The notes under the pieces were generated by a model. The model did not search any database, was not told the origin of the DNA, and saw only the letters and a program-made list of their open reading frames with translations. The position numbers were made by a program, and so were the translations under genes. Positions 5,449 to 11,511 of a DNA stretch of 11,511 bases are shown in pieces. Positions within the stretch are counted from its first letter, which is position 1. Each line of letters opens with the position of its first letter. The stretch spans positions 20,083-31,593 of the forward strand of contig DCFX01000062.1 in the NCBI GenBank assembly GCA_002314445.1, written 5' to 3'. This DNA is from Treponema sp. UBA1793. Lineage in GTDB: Bacteria; Spirochaetota; Spirochaetia; Treponematales; Treponemataceae.

Positions 5449-7062
5449 ATGAAGAAATATAACGGAAAATCAATTTATAAAGGTGTCGCTATAGGCAGTA
5501 TAAAATATTACAGAAAACCTGAACTTGATACTGCCAGACATGAAATTACAGACGTAGAAGCAGAAGTAAAAAAATATGAGAGTGCACGCGATACGGCAGT
5601 CAGGCAGCTGAACGACGTATACGAAAAAGCTCTCGGTGAGGTCGGAAAGGATACTGCCGACATTTTTGAAGTCCAGGCCATGATGCTTTCCGACGACGAT
5701 TACAACGATTCAATTTACAAGATGATACGCGAGAATCACGACAATGCGGAGCACGCTGTTCAGGAAACGGGCGATATATTCGCCAAAACGTTTTCCGATA
5801 TGGACGACGAGTATATGAAGGCCCGTTCGTTCGACATAAAGGATATTTCACGGCGCATACTCTGTATACTCTGCGGGCAGGAGCCGGCAAGTCTTGCAAG
5901 CCCTGCGCCGTTCATTCTTGCCGCAGACGACCTTACTCCTGCGGAAACGGTACAGCTCGACAAAACCAAGATACTTGCCTTCGTCACAAAATACGGTTCG
6001 TCCAATTCCCATACAGCCATTCTTGCACGCACAATGAACATTCCGGCAGTTACCGGCGTAATCATCAATCCTGACTGGGATGAAAAACGGGCGGTGGTGG
6101 ACGGTTTTACCGGAGAAGTAATCATAGAGCCTGACGAAGAAACACTTGCACTCCTTACGAAAAAGCAGGCAGAGGAAGCTGAGCGCCGGGCAAAACTCAT
6201 GAAGCTCAAAGGCAGGGAAGACGTAACAAAAGGCGGACGGCATATCAATCTGTATGCAAATATCGGCAACGTAAACGATGTGGAAGCAGTGCTTGAAAAC
6301 GACGCTGCGGGTATCGGCCTTTTCAGGAGCGAATTCCTGTATCTGGGACGGGATACGTATCCCACGGAAGAAGAACAGTTTGTTGCCTATAAGAACGTCG
6401 CGCGGAAAATGAAAGATAAAAAAGTAATCATCCGTACGCTCGACATCGGGGCAGATAAAAAGGCCGACTATTTTAAGCTTGATCCGGAGGAAAATCCTGC
6501 GATGGGATTCCGGGCAATCCGCATCTGTCTTGAGCGGCCGGATTTGTTCAAAACACAGCTGCGCGCCATCTACCGGGCAAGCGCGTTCGGCACTATAGCA
6601 ATCATGTATCCGATGATTATTTCCGTACAGGAAGTACGGCGAATCAAGGAAATTTCTGCGGAAGTGCGTTCCGGACTCAGCAAAGAAAACATTTCGTACG
6701 GCAACGTCGAAGAAGGTATTATGATAGAGACTCCTGCTGCCGTTATAATGAGCGAAGAGCTCGCAGCAGAAGTCGACTTTTTCAGCATCGGTACGAATGA
6801 CCTTACGCAGTATACACTGGCCGTCGACAGGCAGAATTCAAAACTCGACAAATTCTATGACCCGCACCATCCGGCCGTACTGAAAATGATTAAAATGACG
6901 ATTGAAAACGGGCATAAGCACGACTGCTGGGTAGGCATCTGCGGGGAACTCGGCGCAGACACGACGCTTACGGAGACATTCGTAAACATGGGAATAGACG
7001 AGCTTTCCGTGTCGCCGTCGAGCGTCCTTACGGTACGTGAAAAAATACGCGAAACCGCATAA
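5449..7062 (+). CDS. ptsI: PTS enzyme I (phosphoenolpyruvate-protein phosphotransferase)
   Basis: A 537-residue cytoplasmic enzyme that takes phosphate from phosphoenolpyruvate and passes it to HPr, the first step of all PTS sugar uptake. The N-terminal HPr-binding and phospho-His domains (about 1-225) contain GSSNSHTAILAR, with the phosphorylated His188. The C-terminal PEP-binding barrel shows GIGLFRSEFLYLGR (288-301), RTLDIGADK (329-337), the PEP-utiliser signature around IGTNDLTQYTLAVDR (447-461), and Cys498 in GICGE near the active site. The length is slightly below the usual 570. The -SNSH- form replaces the common -RTSH-, as I recall in other anaerobes. The only upstream start is this ATG; its ribosome binding site (AGGA very close, or GGGG further back) is poor. 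It has its own promoter and terminators, so it is expressed apart from the fru operon directly downstream. Confidence 0.96.
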   Translation: MKKYNGKSIYKGVAIGSIKYYRKPELDTARHEITDVEAEVKKYESARDTAVRQLNDVYEKALGEVGKDTADIFEVQAMMLSDDDYNDSIYKMIRENHDNAEHAVQETGDIFAKTFSDMDDEYMKARSFDIKDISRRILCILCGQEPASLASPAPFILAADDLTPAETVQLDKTKILAFVTKYGSSNSHTAILARTMNIPAVTGVIINPDWDEKRAVVDGFTGEVIIEPDEETLALLTKKQAEEAERRAKLMKLKGREDVTKGGRHINLYANIGNVNDVEAVLENDAAGIGLFRSEFLYLGRDTYPTEEEQFVAYKNVARKMKDKKVIIRTLDIGADKKADYFKLDPEENPAMGFRAIRICLERPDLFKTQLRAIYRASAFGTIAIMYPMIISVQEVRRIKEISAEVRSGLSKENISYGNVEEGIMIETPAAVIMSEELAAEVDFFSIGTNDLTQYTLAVDRQNSKLDKFYDPHHPAVLKMIKMTIENGHKHDCWVGICGELGADTTLTETFVNMGIDELSVSPSSVLTVREKIRETA

Positions 7063-7075
7063 TATATGCGGTTTT
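7052..7075 (+). terminator. Small hairpin spanning the ptsI stop codon (first of tandem terminators)
   Basis: AAACCGCAT (7052-7060) pairs perfectly with ATGCGGTTT (7066-7074) around a five-base loop that contains part of the stop codon. The run of T residues is short (7072-7075), so alone it is a weak terminator; ribosomes finishing ptsI would disrupt it. Confidence 0.5.
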
Positions 7076-7079
7076 ACCC

Positions 7080-7125
7080 AAAAAAAGGTGTCCCGAAACT
7101 TCCATGTATCGGGACACCTTTTTTT
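7080..7125 (+). terminator. Strong intrinsic terminator after ptsI
   Basis: Seven A residues plus GGTGTCCCGA (7080-7096) pair perfectly with TCGGGACACC plus seven T residues (7109-7125), a 17-bp stem with a 12-base loop. The symmetric A and T runs mean it could work in both directions. It separates ptsI from the fru operon. Confidence 0.92.
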
Positions 7126-7144
7126 ATGCCTTATACTTTACTGC

Positions 7145-7200
7145 TTTGCCCGAAATTGACTTAGTTTGACGTTTTTTGAATTATTTTGCTTGACTTTGGC
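7145..7200 (+). promoter_or_regulatory. Probable FruR operator array: six TTG cores at exact 10-bp spacing
   Basis: TTG occurs at 7146, 7156, 7166, 7176, 7186 and 7196, each exactly 10 bases after the last. Five of the six are TTTG, and the following two bases are mostly AC, CC or similar. The array runs into the -35 box and spacer of the fruR promoter. DeoR-family sugar repressors are known to bind repeated T-rich elements of this general kind, and the adjacent gene encodes such a repressor, so autoregulation with the fru operon is the simplest reading. Confidence 0.6.
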
Positions 7201-7218
7201 TAAAACCGGATTTACACT
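7190..7218 (+). promoter_or_regulatory. Promoter of the fruR-fruK-fruA-ptsH operon
   Basis: TTGACT (7190-7195), an ideal 17-base spacer and TACACT (7213-7218) match a sigma-70-type promoter, with the predicted start near 7225. The last copies of the phased TTG array overlap the -35 and spacer. Confidence 0.7.
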
Positions 7219-7242
7219 AAGTTCGAAAGAGGAATGAACTCA

Positions 7243-7995
7243 ATGCTTACAGAAGAACGGCTCGGCAGAATAATCTCCATAGTTGATGCAAAAAAAACAG
7301 TAACAGTTCAGGAACTTATGACGGAACTGGGTACTTCAGAGTCCACTATACGCAGAGACCTTGCAACTCTTGATTCCGACGGCAGGCTTACGAAAGTATT
7401 CGGCGGAGCAATAGCTAAAGGCGTCACTTTCAGCACGAAAGACGATACAATTACCGCCCGAGAAAACTGTAATCATTCAGAAAAAACGGAAATTGCAAAA
7501 TATGCTGCGTCTCTCATTCTGCCGGAAGATTTTGTCTATCTTGATGCGGGAACTACAACAAACCTTATCATTGATTTTATTACCGAAAAAAAAGCAGTTT
7601 TCGTCACGAACAGCTTTTCCCACGCCAAACGTCTTTCTGAAGCGGGCTTTCACACCTATATCATCGGGGGCGAAATAAAACAGCCCACGGAAGCCGTCGT
7701 CGGCGAAGAAGCTGTTGAATCCCTTTCAAAATATAATTTTACGAAAGGTTTCTGGGGAACTAACGGCGTAAGCCTTTCGACCGGTTTCAGTACGCCCGAC
7801 GTAAACGAAGCGCTTATTAAAAAAGTTTCGCTGTCGCGTACACGTGAAAAATTTATTGTCTGCGATGCAAGCAAGTTTTCGCAGATTTCATGCGTCACAT
7901 TTGCCGATTTCTGTCAGGCAACAGTCATTACGTCAGTCATAAACGATTGTGTATATAACAAATGTAAAAATATTATAGAGGTCACAAGACAATGA
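7243..7995 (+). CDS. fruR: DeoR-family transcriptional regulator of the fructose operon
   Basis: A 250-residue cytoplasmic repressor. The N-terminal winged helix-turn-helix (about 4-57) has the DeoR pattern, with TSESTIRRDL (31-40) as the recognition region followed by KVFGGA. The C-terminal DeoR effector domain, related to ribose-5-phosphate isomerase, shows DAGTTTNL (101-108), GGEI (142-145), GTNGV (172-176) and CDASKF (207-212). Family members sense a sugar phosphate, here plausibly fructose-1-phosphate. I choose the ATG at 7243: the AAAGAGGA site ends at 7233, nine bases before it but directly touching the alternative ATG at 7234, and the resulting MLTEER start is typical of the family. 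The stop overlaps the fruK start by four bases (ATGA), showing translational coupling. The symbol is assigned from context. Confidence 0.9.
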   Translation: MLTEERLGRIISIVDAKKTVTVQELMTELGTSESTIRRDLATLDSDGRLTKVFGGAIAKGVTFSTKDDTITARENCNHSEKTEIAKYAASLILPEDFVYLDAGTTTNLIIDFITEKKAVFVTNSFSHAKRLSEAGFHTYIIGGEIKQPTEAVVGEEAVESLSKYNFTKGFWGTNGVSLSTGFSTPDVNEALIKKVSLSRTREKFIVCDASKFSQISCVTFADFCQATVITSVINDCVYNKCKNIIEVTRQ

Positions 7996-8906
7996 TTTAC
8001 ACAGTAACAATGAATCCTTCACTCGATTATATCGTAGATGTACAGGACTTCAAAACGGGTATCGTAAACAGAACGACAGCGGAAAGAATAAACGCAGGCG
8101 GAAAAGGTATTAACGTTTCAATCGTCCTGCATAATCTGGGAATTGAATCTGTCGCTCTCGGATTTACGGCAGGATTTACGGGAACAAAAATATGGAGCAT
8201 GCTCGCGGAGATGGGAATCACTTCTGATTTCATCAACGTAAAAAACGGTATGTCGCGTATCAACGTAAAGCTCAGATCGGCAGAAGAGACGGAAATAAAC
8301 GGACAGGGCCCAGAAATTCAGCCGGCGGACCTTGAAGAACTTACTGAAAAAATCAACATACTCGGCGCTGACGATATCCTTGTGCTTGCCGGAAGCATAC
8401 CCGCTTCCCTTCCGGAAACATTATATATGGATATTATGAAGCGGATAGTTAATAAAAAAACAAAAATAGTCGTCGATGCAACAAAAGACCTGCTGAAAAA
8501 TGTACTGCAGTATCATCCGTTTATGGTAAAACCGAACAACCATGAACTCGGCGAAATTTTCGGTATAGAGCTGCATACAAAAGAAGAAGTCATTCCCTAT
8601 GCAGAAAAAATCCATGAAATGGGAGCTCTCAACGTGCTTGTCTCTATGGCAGGTGCCGGTGCGGTTTTAATAGACGAAAACGGGACAATATATAAAAGCG
8701 AAGCTCCGGAAGGAAAAAAAATAAATTCGGTCGGTGCGGGAGATTCGATGGTTGCAGGATTCCTTGCAGGATATTTGAAACGCAATTCTTACGGAGAGGC
8801 ATTTAAAATGGGATTATGTGCCGGTTCCGCAAGTGCTTTTTCCGAGCAGCTCGCAACACGCAGCCAGATAGAAAAGCTGCTCAGTGAACAGCATTTCAAT
8901 TTCTAG
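7992..8906 (+). CDS. fruK: 1-phosphofructokinase
   Basis: A 304-residue PfkB/ribokinase-family kinase that phosphorylates fructose-1-phosphate with ATP to fructose-1,6-bisphosphate, feeding PTS-imported fructose into glycolysis. Signature 1 lies around NAGGKGINVSIVLHNLG (34-50). Signature 2 contains SVGAGDSMVAGFLAGY (246-261), with the anion-hole GAGD (248-251) and catalytic Asp251. KPNNHEL (180-186) is also typical of this group. The length is normal. AGAGG at 7977-7981, inside the end of fruR, serves as the ribosome binding site, and the start codon overlaps the fruR stop. The gene lies between the regulator and the fructose transporter, which favours 1-phosphofructokinase over tagatose-6-phosphate kinase, the main relative it could be confused with. 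Confidence 0.94.
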   Translation: MIYTVTMNPSLDYIVDVQDFKTGIVNRTTAERINAGGKGINVSIVLHNLGIESVALGFTAGFTGTKIWSMLAEMGITSDFINVKNGMSRINVKLRSAEETEINGQGPEIQPADLEELTEKINILGADDILVLAGSIPASLPETLYMDIMKRIVNKKTKIVVDATKDLLKNVLQYHPFMVKPNNHELGEIFGIELHTKEEVIPYAEKIHEMGALNVLVSMAGAGAVLIDENGTIYKSEAPEGKKINSVGAGDSMVAGFLAGYLKRNSYGEAFKMGLCAGSASAFSEQLATRSQIEKLLSEQHFNF

Positions 8907-8916
8907 TATGTGATTA

Positions 8917-8948
8917 AAAAAACGTACAATGCATGCTTGTCGTTTTTT
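8917..8948 (+). other. Hairpin with A/T-rich arms in the fruK-fruA gap
   Basis: AAAAAACG (8917-8924), a bulged T and ACAA (8926-8929) pair with TTGT (8937-8940) and CGTTTTTT (8941-8948) around a seven-base loop. The shape resembles a weak intrinsic terminator, in either direction. It may reduce expression of fruA and ptsH relative to fruK, or mark an mRNA processing site. Confidence 0.5.
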
Positions 8949-8968
8949 AGTATAATCAGGAGGATCAT

Positions 8969-10873
8969 ATGAGAATTAAGGATTTACTTGATCCGCGGAG
9001 CATTAAGCTCAACGGGGCTGCAAAAAGCAAAGATGATGCCATTACTCAAATAGTTGACTTGATGGCGGCAAGCGGCAAAATCGACGACAAAAAGGCATAC
9101 GAACAGGGTGTGTATGCGCGTGAAAAAGAAACGACCACGGCAGTCGGAGACGGAGTTGCCATTCCGCACTGCAGGAGCACGTCTGTAAAAGCTCCCGGAC
9201 TTGCCGCAATGACACTGCCCGACGGCGTTGATTACGATGCACCCGACGGAGAAAAAGTAAAACTGCTTTTCCTTATAGCTGCGCCAAACACGAAAGACAA
9301 CATCCACGTCGACGTGCTCAGTAAACTTTCTACGCTGCTTCTTGATGAAAACTTTACAAAGAATCTGCTTGCTGCAAAAAGTGTTGAAGAATTTATTGCC
9401 GTTGTCGACAAGGCAGAGACAGAAAAAGATGCTGCGGAAAAGCTGAATACGACAGTTGCAAATGCAAAAGCAAAACTTCTTGCCGTAACTGCCTGTCCCA
9501 CGGGTATTGCCCATACATATATGGCTGCAGAGACTCTGGAAAAAACGGCAGTAAAAATGGGCTGCTCCATAAAAGTCGAAACCAGGGGCGCAAGCGGTGC
9601 TAAAAACATGCTTACAGAAAGGGAAATAGCAGAGGCAGACTGCATTATTATTGCAGCCGACACAAAAGTCCCGCTCGGCCGTTTTGACGGGAAAAAAGTC
9701 ATTCAGTGCAAAGTTGCCGACGGTATTAACAAGGCAGACAAGCTGATTCAGGAAGCAATGAGCGGTGATGTCGCAGTGTATCATGCGGAAAGCAGTGCCG
9801 AAACAGAAAAGGGAACGTACGGAAAAGAGAGTGCGGCACATATCATCTATAAACATCTTATGAACGGCGTCTCGTACATGCTTCCGTTTGTCGTCGGCGG
9901 CGGTATTTTAATTGCTATTGCATTCCTCATTGACGGGTTGAGCATAGACCTGAATTCTCTGCCATTTGACCAGCGCTCATCGTTCGGATCAATTACTCCC
10001 GTTGCGCGGATATTCAAAACAATCGGCGGCGGTGCATTCAGCTTTATGCTCCCCATTCTGGCTGGTTTTATTGCAATGAGTATTGCCGACCGTCCGGGTC
10101 TTGCTGTCGGTTTTGTAGGCGGTTTTATAGCGGCTCAGGGAAAGAGCGGATTCATCGGTGCAATGATAGCGGGTTTTGCTGCAGGCTATCTTGTTCTGCT
10201 GCTTAAAAAACTGTTTTCAAAGATGCCTAAAACACTCGATGGAATTAAACCGATTCTGATTTTCCCGCTTATCGGAATATTTGTTATCGGTCTTTTTATG
10301 ACGTTCATCGTTGAACCGCCGATTGGCGCGCTGAATACGCTGCTGAACAATGCGCTTGCACATATGTCCGGAACGGGCGGCATTATTCTGGGTGTTATCC
10401 TCGGCGGCATGATGTCTGTCGATATGGGCGGCCCGGTAAACAAGGCTGCATACGTATTCGGAACAGCATCTATAGCAGCCGGAAACTACAATATTATGGC
10501 TGCTGTTATGGTTGGAGGTATGGTACCGCCGATTGCAATCGCTATTTCCACATTGATGTTCAAGAACAAGTATACCGCTGAAGAGAGGAAAGCCGGTCCT
10601 GCAAACTTTGTCATGGGATTCTCGTTCATTACGGAAGGCGCCATTCCGTTTGCTGCTTCCGATCCGCTCCACGTTCTGCCGTGCTGTATTATCGGATCTG
10701 CACTTGCAGGCGGTATTTCTATGGCTGCAAACTGCACTTTAATGGCTCCTCACGGCGGTATATTCGTATTCCCGGTTGTCGGTCATCCGCTCATGTATAT
10801 TATTGCACTGCTTGCAGGCTCTTTCGCCGGCGCGGTGCTTCTCGGAATAACAAAAAAGAGAGTTGTCGAATAA
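8969..10873 (+). CDS. fruA: Fructose-specific PTS permease, EIIA-EIIB-EIIC fusion
   Basis: A 634-residue fusion that takes up fructose and phosphorylates it to fructose-1-phosphate. Residues 1-150 are EIIA of the fructose/mannitol type, with VAIPHCRS carrying the phosphorylated His67. Residues about 168-265 are EIIB, with AVTACPTGIAHTYMAAE and the phosphorylated Cys176. Residues about 290-630 are the membrane EIIC domain, with several hydrophobic helices and the ITEGAIPFA motif (554-562) typical of sugar binding in this family. The A-B-C order is the common bacterial fructose arrangement, and no HPr domain is fused; HPr is encoded by the next gene. A perfect AGGAGG (8958-8963) precedes the ATG by five bases. 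The gap after fruK is 62 bases and holds a hairpin. Substrate is called from fruK linkage; a mannose-type hexose is less likely. Confidence 0.95.
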   Translation: MRIKDLLDPRSIKLNGAAKSKDDAITQIVDLMAASGKIDDKKAYEQGVYAREKETTTAVGDGVAIPHCRSTSVKAPGLAAMTLPDGVDYDAPDGEKVKLLFLIAAPNTKDNIHVDVLSKLSTLLLDENFTKNLLAAKSVEEFIAVVDKAETEKDAAEKLNTTVANAKAKLLAVTACPTGIAHTYMAAETLEKTAVKMGCSIKVETRGASGAKNMLTEREIAEADCIIIAADTKVPLGRFDGKKVIQCKVADGINKADKLIQEAMSGDVAVYHAESSAETEKGTYGKESAAHIIYKHLMNGVSYMLPFVVGGGILIAIAFLIDGLSIDLNSLPFDQRSSFGSITPVARIFKTIGGGAFSFMLPILAGFIAMSIADRPGLAVGFVGGFIAAQGKSGFIGAMIAGFAAGYLVLLLKKLFSKMPKTLDGIKPILIFPLIGIFVIGLFMTFIVEPPIGALNTLLNNALAHMSGTGGIILGVILGGMMSVDMGGPVNKAAYVFGTASIAAGNYNIMAAVMVGGMVPPIAIAISTLMFKNKYTAEERKAGPANFVMGFSFITEGAIPFAASDPLHVLPCCIIGSALAGGISMAANCTLMAPHGGIFVFPVVGHPLMYIIALLAGSFAGAVLLGITKKRVVE

Positions 10874-10895
10874 TATAAATTAAGGGGCCTCGTAT

Positions 10896-11153
10896 ATGAA
10901 GACATTCAATTACACAATTACTGACATGCTTGGCATTCATGCCCGTCCGGCAGGAGAACTCGTAGCGCTCGCAAAAACTTTTGCAAGTAACATATCGATA
11001 TCAGGAAACAACAAATCCGCTGATTGCAAAAGAATGCTTGCTGTCATGAGTCTTGGGATTAAACAGGGACATACCGTAACGGTAACAACGGAAGGGGAAG
11101 ATGAAGAAAAGGCATCAGAATCTATTGAAAATTTCCTTACAAAGGCCCTTTAG
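10896..11153 (+). CDS. ptsH: HPr phosphocarrier protein, lacking the regulatory Ser46
   Basis: An 85-residue cytoplasmic protein, the usual HPr size, that carries phosphate from enzyme I to the EIIA domain. The active-site segment is GIHARPAG with His15 and Arg17. The region normally bearing the HPr-kinase target reads CKRMLAVMSLG (44-54): aligned on the MSLG block, the position of Ser46 is Arg46. The gene lies 22 bases after fruA with AAGGGG (10882-10887) eight bases before the ATG, so it is the last gene of the fru operon and probably induced with it. Together with enzyme I upstream it completes the phosphorelay. It could be a fructose-dedicated HPr with another general copy elsewhere in the genome. 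Confidence 0.95.
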   Translation: MKTFNYTITDMLGIHARPAGELVALAKTFASNISISGNNKSADCKRMLAVMSLGIKQGHTVTVTTEGEDEEKASESIENFLTKAL

Positions 11154-11191
11154 AATCCACAAATATTCAATCATTTAAAAAATCTGTTTTG

Positions 11192-11232
11192 CCGTCCCGT
11201 GAGTTTTGCTCAGGGGACGGTTCCCTTTCTTT
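11192..11232 (+). terminator. Intrinsic terminator after ptsH
   Basis: CCGTCCC (11192-11198) pairs with GGGACGG (11214-11220). Inside, across a G/G mismatch, TGAG pairs with CTCA around a five-base loop. A pyrimidine-rich, T-biased tract follows (11221-11232). It closes the fru operon. Confidence 0.72.
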
Positions 11233-11243
11233 GACTTGTAAAG

Positions 11244-11263
11244 ACAATACATCTGTATTGACA
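11244..11263. promoter_or_regulatory. Palindromic operator-like site containing TACA-N2-TGTA
   Basis: CAATACATCTGTATTG (11245-11260) is a perfect 7+7 inverted repeat with a two-base spacer. Its core fits TACA-N2-TGTA, the box known for CopY and related BlaI/MecI-type repressors. It overlaps the -35 of the ABC exporter promoter, a repressing position. No such regulator is encoded in the window. Confidence 0.5.
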
Positions 11264-11284
11264 ATATCCTCTCGTTATTATAGT
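11258..11284 (+). promoter_or_regulatory. Promoter of the ABC exporter gene
   Basis: A perfect TTGACA (11258-11263), a 15-base spacer and TATAGT (11279-11284) form a likely promoter about 45 bases before the start. The spacer is as short as that of ptsI. Confidence 0.5.
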
Positions 11285-11329
11285 AAATATGTAACACTTC
11301 ACTAATTCTTTATACTTCGGGGTTTCTTT

Positions 11330-11511
11330 ATGGTCATAGCTGAAAAGCTGAATGTGCGAAAATACATCCGTCAACACAGAGCTGCATATACTGTAGGTCT
11401 GATTGCAATGCTGCTGAGCGTTTCGCTTGACATGCTTTCACCTCTTATTACGCAGCATATTATCGACGATGTCGTTATAGGACAGCATGTCGAACTGCTC
11501 TGGAAAATGCT
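11330..11511 (+). CDS. ABC exporter, transmembrane domain N-terminus (partial)
   Basis: Sixty codons of an open frame that runs off the end of the window. A basic N-terminus with RKYIRQHR leads into a hydrophobic helix (about 18-40), then SPLITQHIIDDVVIG. That pattern (Pro after the first helix, then an Ile-Asp-x-Val element) opens the transmembrane domain of type IV ABC exporters of the MsbA/LmrA kind, which fuse it to an ATPase domain lying here outside the window. The start is the first ATG of the frame; only a weak GGGG lies seven bases before it. The gene has its own promoter and palindromic operator-like site and is separated from ptsH by a terminator. Substrate (drug, lipid or peptide) cannot be inferred. 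Confidence 0.72.
   Translation, partial: MVIAEKLNVRKYIRQHRAAYTVGLIAMLLSVSLDMLSPLITQHIIDDVVIGQHVELLWKM

Noticed and set aside
5760..6365. Open frame on the minus strand opposite ptsI (201 codons)
   Set aside because: Ser-rich, no family match, and fully antisense to conserved enzyme I sequence including the active-site His region.
7141..7200. CRISPR-like or simple tandem repeat reading of the fruR upstream array
   Set aside because: Only a three- to four-base core recurs every 10 bases and the bases between vary, unlike CRISPR repeats or a minisatellite; operator reading fits better.
7234..7242. fruR start at the first ATG (7234)
   Set aside because: The only ribosome binding site touches this ATG directly; it is correctly spaced for the ATG at 7243, and family members start MLTEER-like.
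8951..8956. TATAAT as a separate fruA promoter
   Set aside because: No -35 at a workable distance, and transcription would start inside the ribosome binding site.
8984..9856. Long open frame on the minus strand opposite fruA (290 codons)
   Set aside because: It is very rich in Cys and Phe, has no recognisable domain, and lies fully opposite a well-identified EIIA/EIIB coding region; it is a codon-bias shadow.

Overview
The window looks chromosomal and comes from an anaerobic, fermentative bacterium, most likely a Treponema-like spirochete. The evidence is an Hnd-type [FeFe]-hydrogenase operon, a spirochete-style lipoprotein with a lipobox, a complete fructose phosphotransferase system (PTS) and moderate base composition. 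The genus is an inference from gene content; there is no rRNA or other marker in the window. I see no mobile element, CRISPR array, tRNA or rRNA.

Layout. (1) Minus strand, 1-1651: the 5' part of a hydrogenase operon. From a promoter near 1624-1651 it runs HndA/NuoE-like subunit, histidine-kinase-type ATP-binding protein, HndB-like [2Fe-2S] protein, and the first 17 codons of an HndC/NuoF-like subunit that leaves the window at base 1. (2) Minus strand, 1681-3462: a two-gene envelope unit made of a secreted NlpC/P60 cell-wall peptidase with an extra beta-rich C-terminal domain, and a lipoprotein of unknown function. (3) A divergent intergenic region (3463-3545) with an 8+8 inverted repeat, then on the plus strand a long-chain acyl-CoA synthetase-like enzyme (3546-5282). 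(4) A 166-base gap (5283-5448) holding a long hairpin, a Shine-Dalgarno-like sequence with no normal start codon, a strong intrinsic terminator and the ptsI promoter. (5) Plus strand, 5449-11153: ptsI as its own unit, closed by tandem terminators, then a fruR-fruK-fruA-ptsH operon. (6) After a terminator, a promoter with a TACA-N2-TGTA palindrome and the first 60 codons of an ABC exporter.

How the genes work together. The PTS genes encode a full phosphorelay: enzyme I (His188) to HPr (His15) to EIIA (His67) to EIIB (Cys176) to incoming fructose, giving fructose-1-phosphate, which FruK converts to fructose-1,6-bisphosphate. FruR is the probable local repressor. Its own promoter carries six TTG cores spaced exactly 10 bp apart, a plausible operator array. 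The hydrogenase would reoxidise NAD(P)H, and possibly ferredoxin, made during sugar fermentation.

The points most worth a second look are the phased operator array before fruR, an HPr with Arg in place of the regulatory Ser46, the kinase-like ATPase inside the hydrogenase operon, the NlpC/P60 plus beta-domain fusion, the structured gap before ptsI, and the palindromes in the 3463-3545 and 11244-11263 promoter regions. No clearly new multi-gene system is visible; the unusual signals are mostly regulatory.
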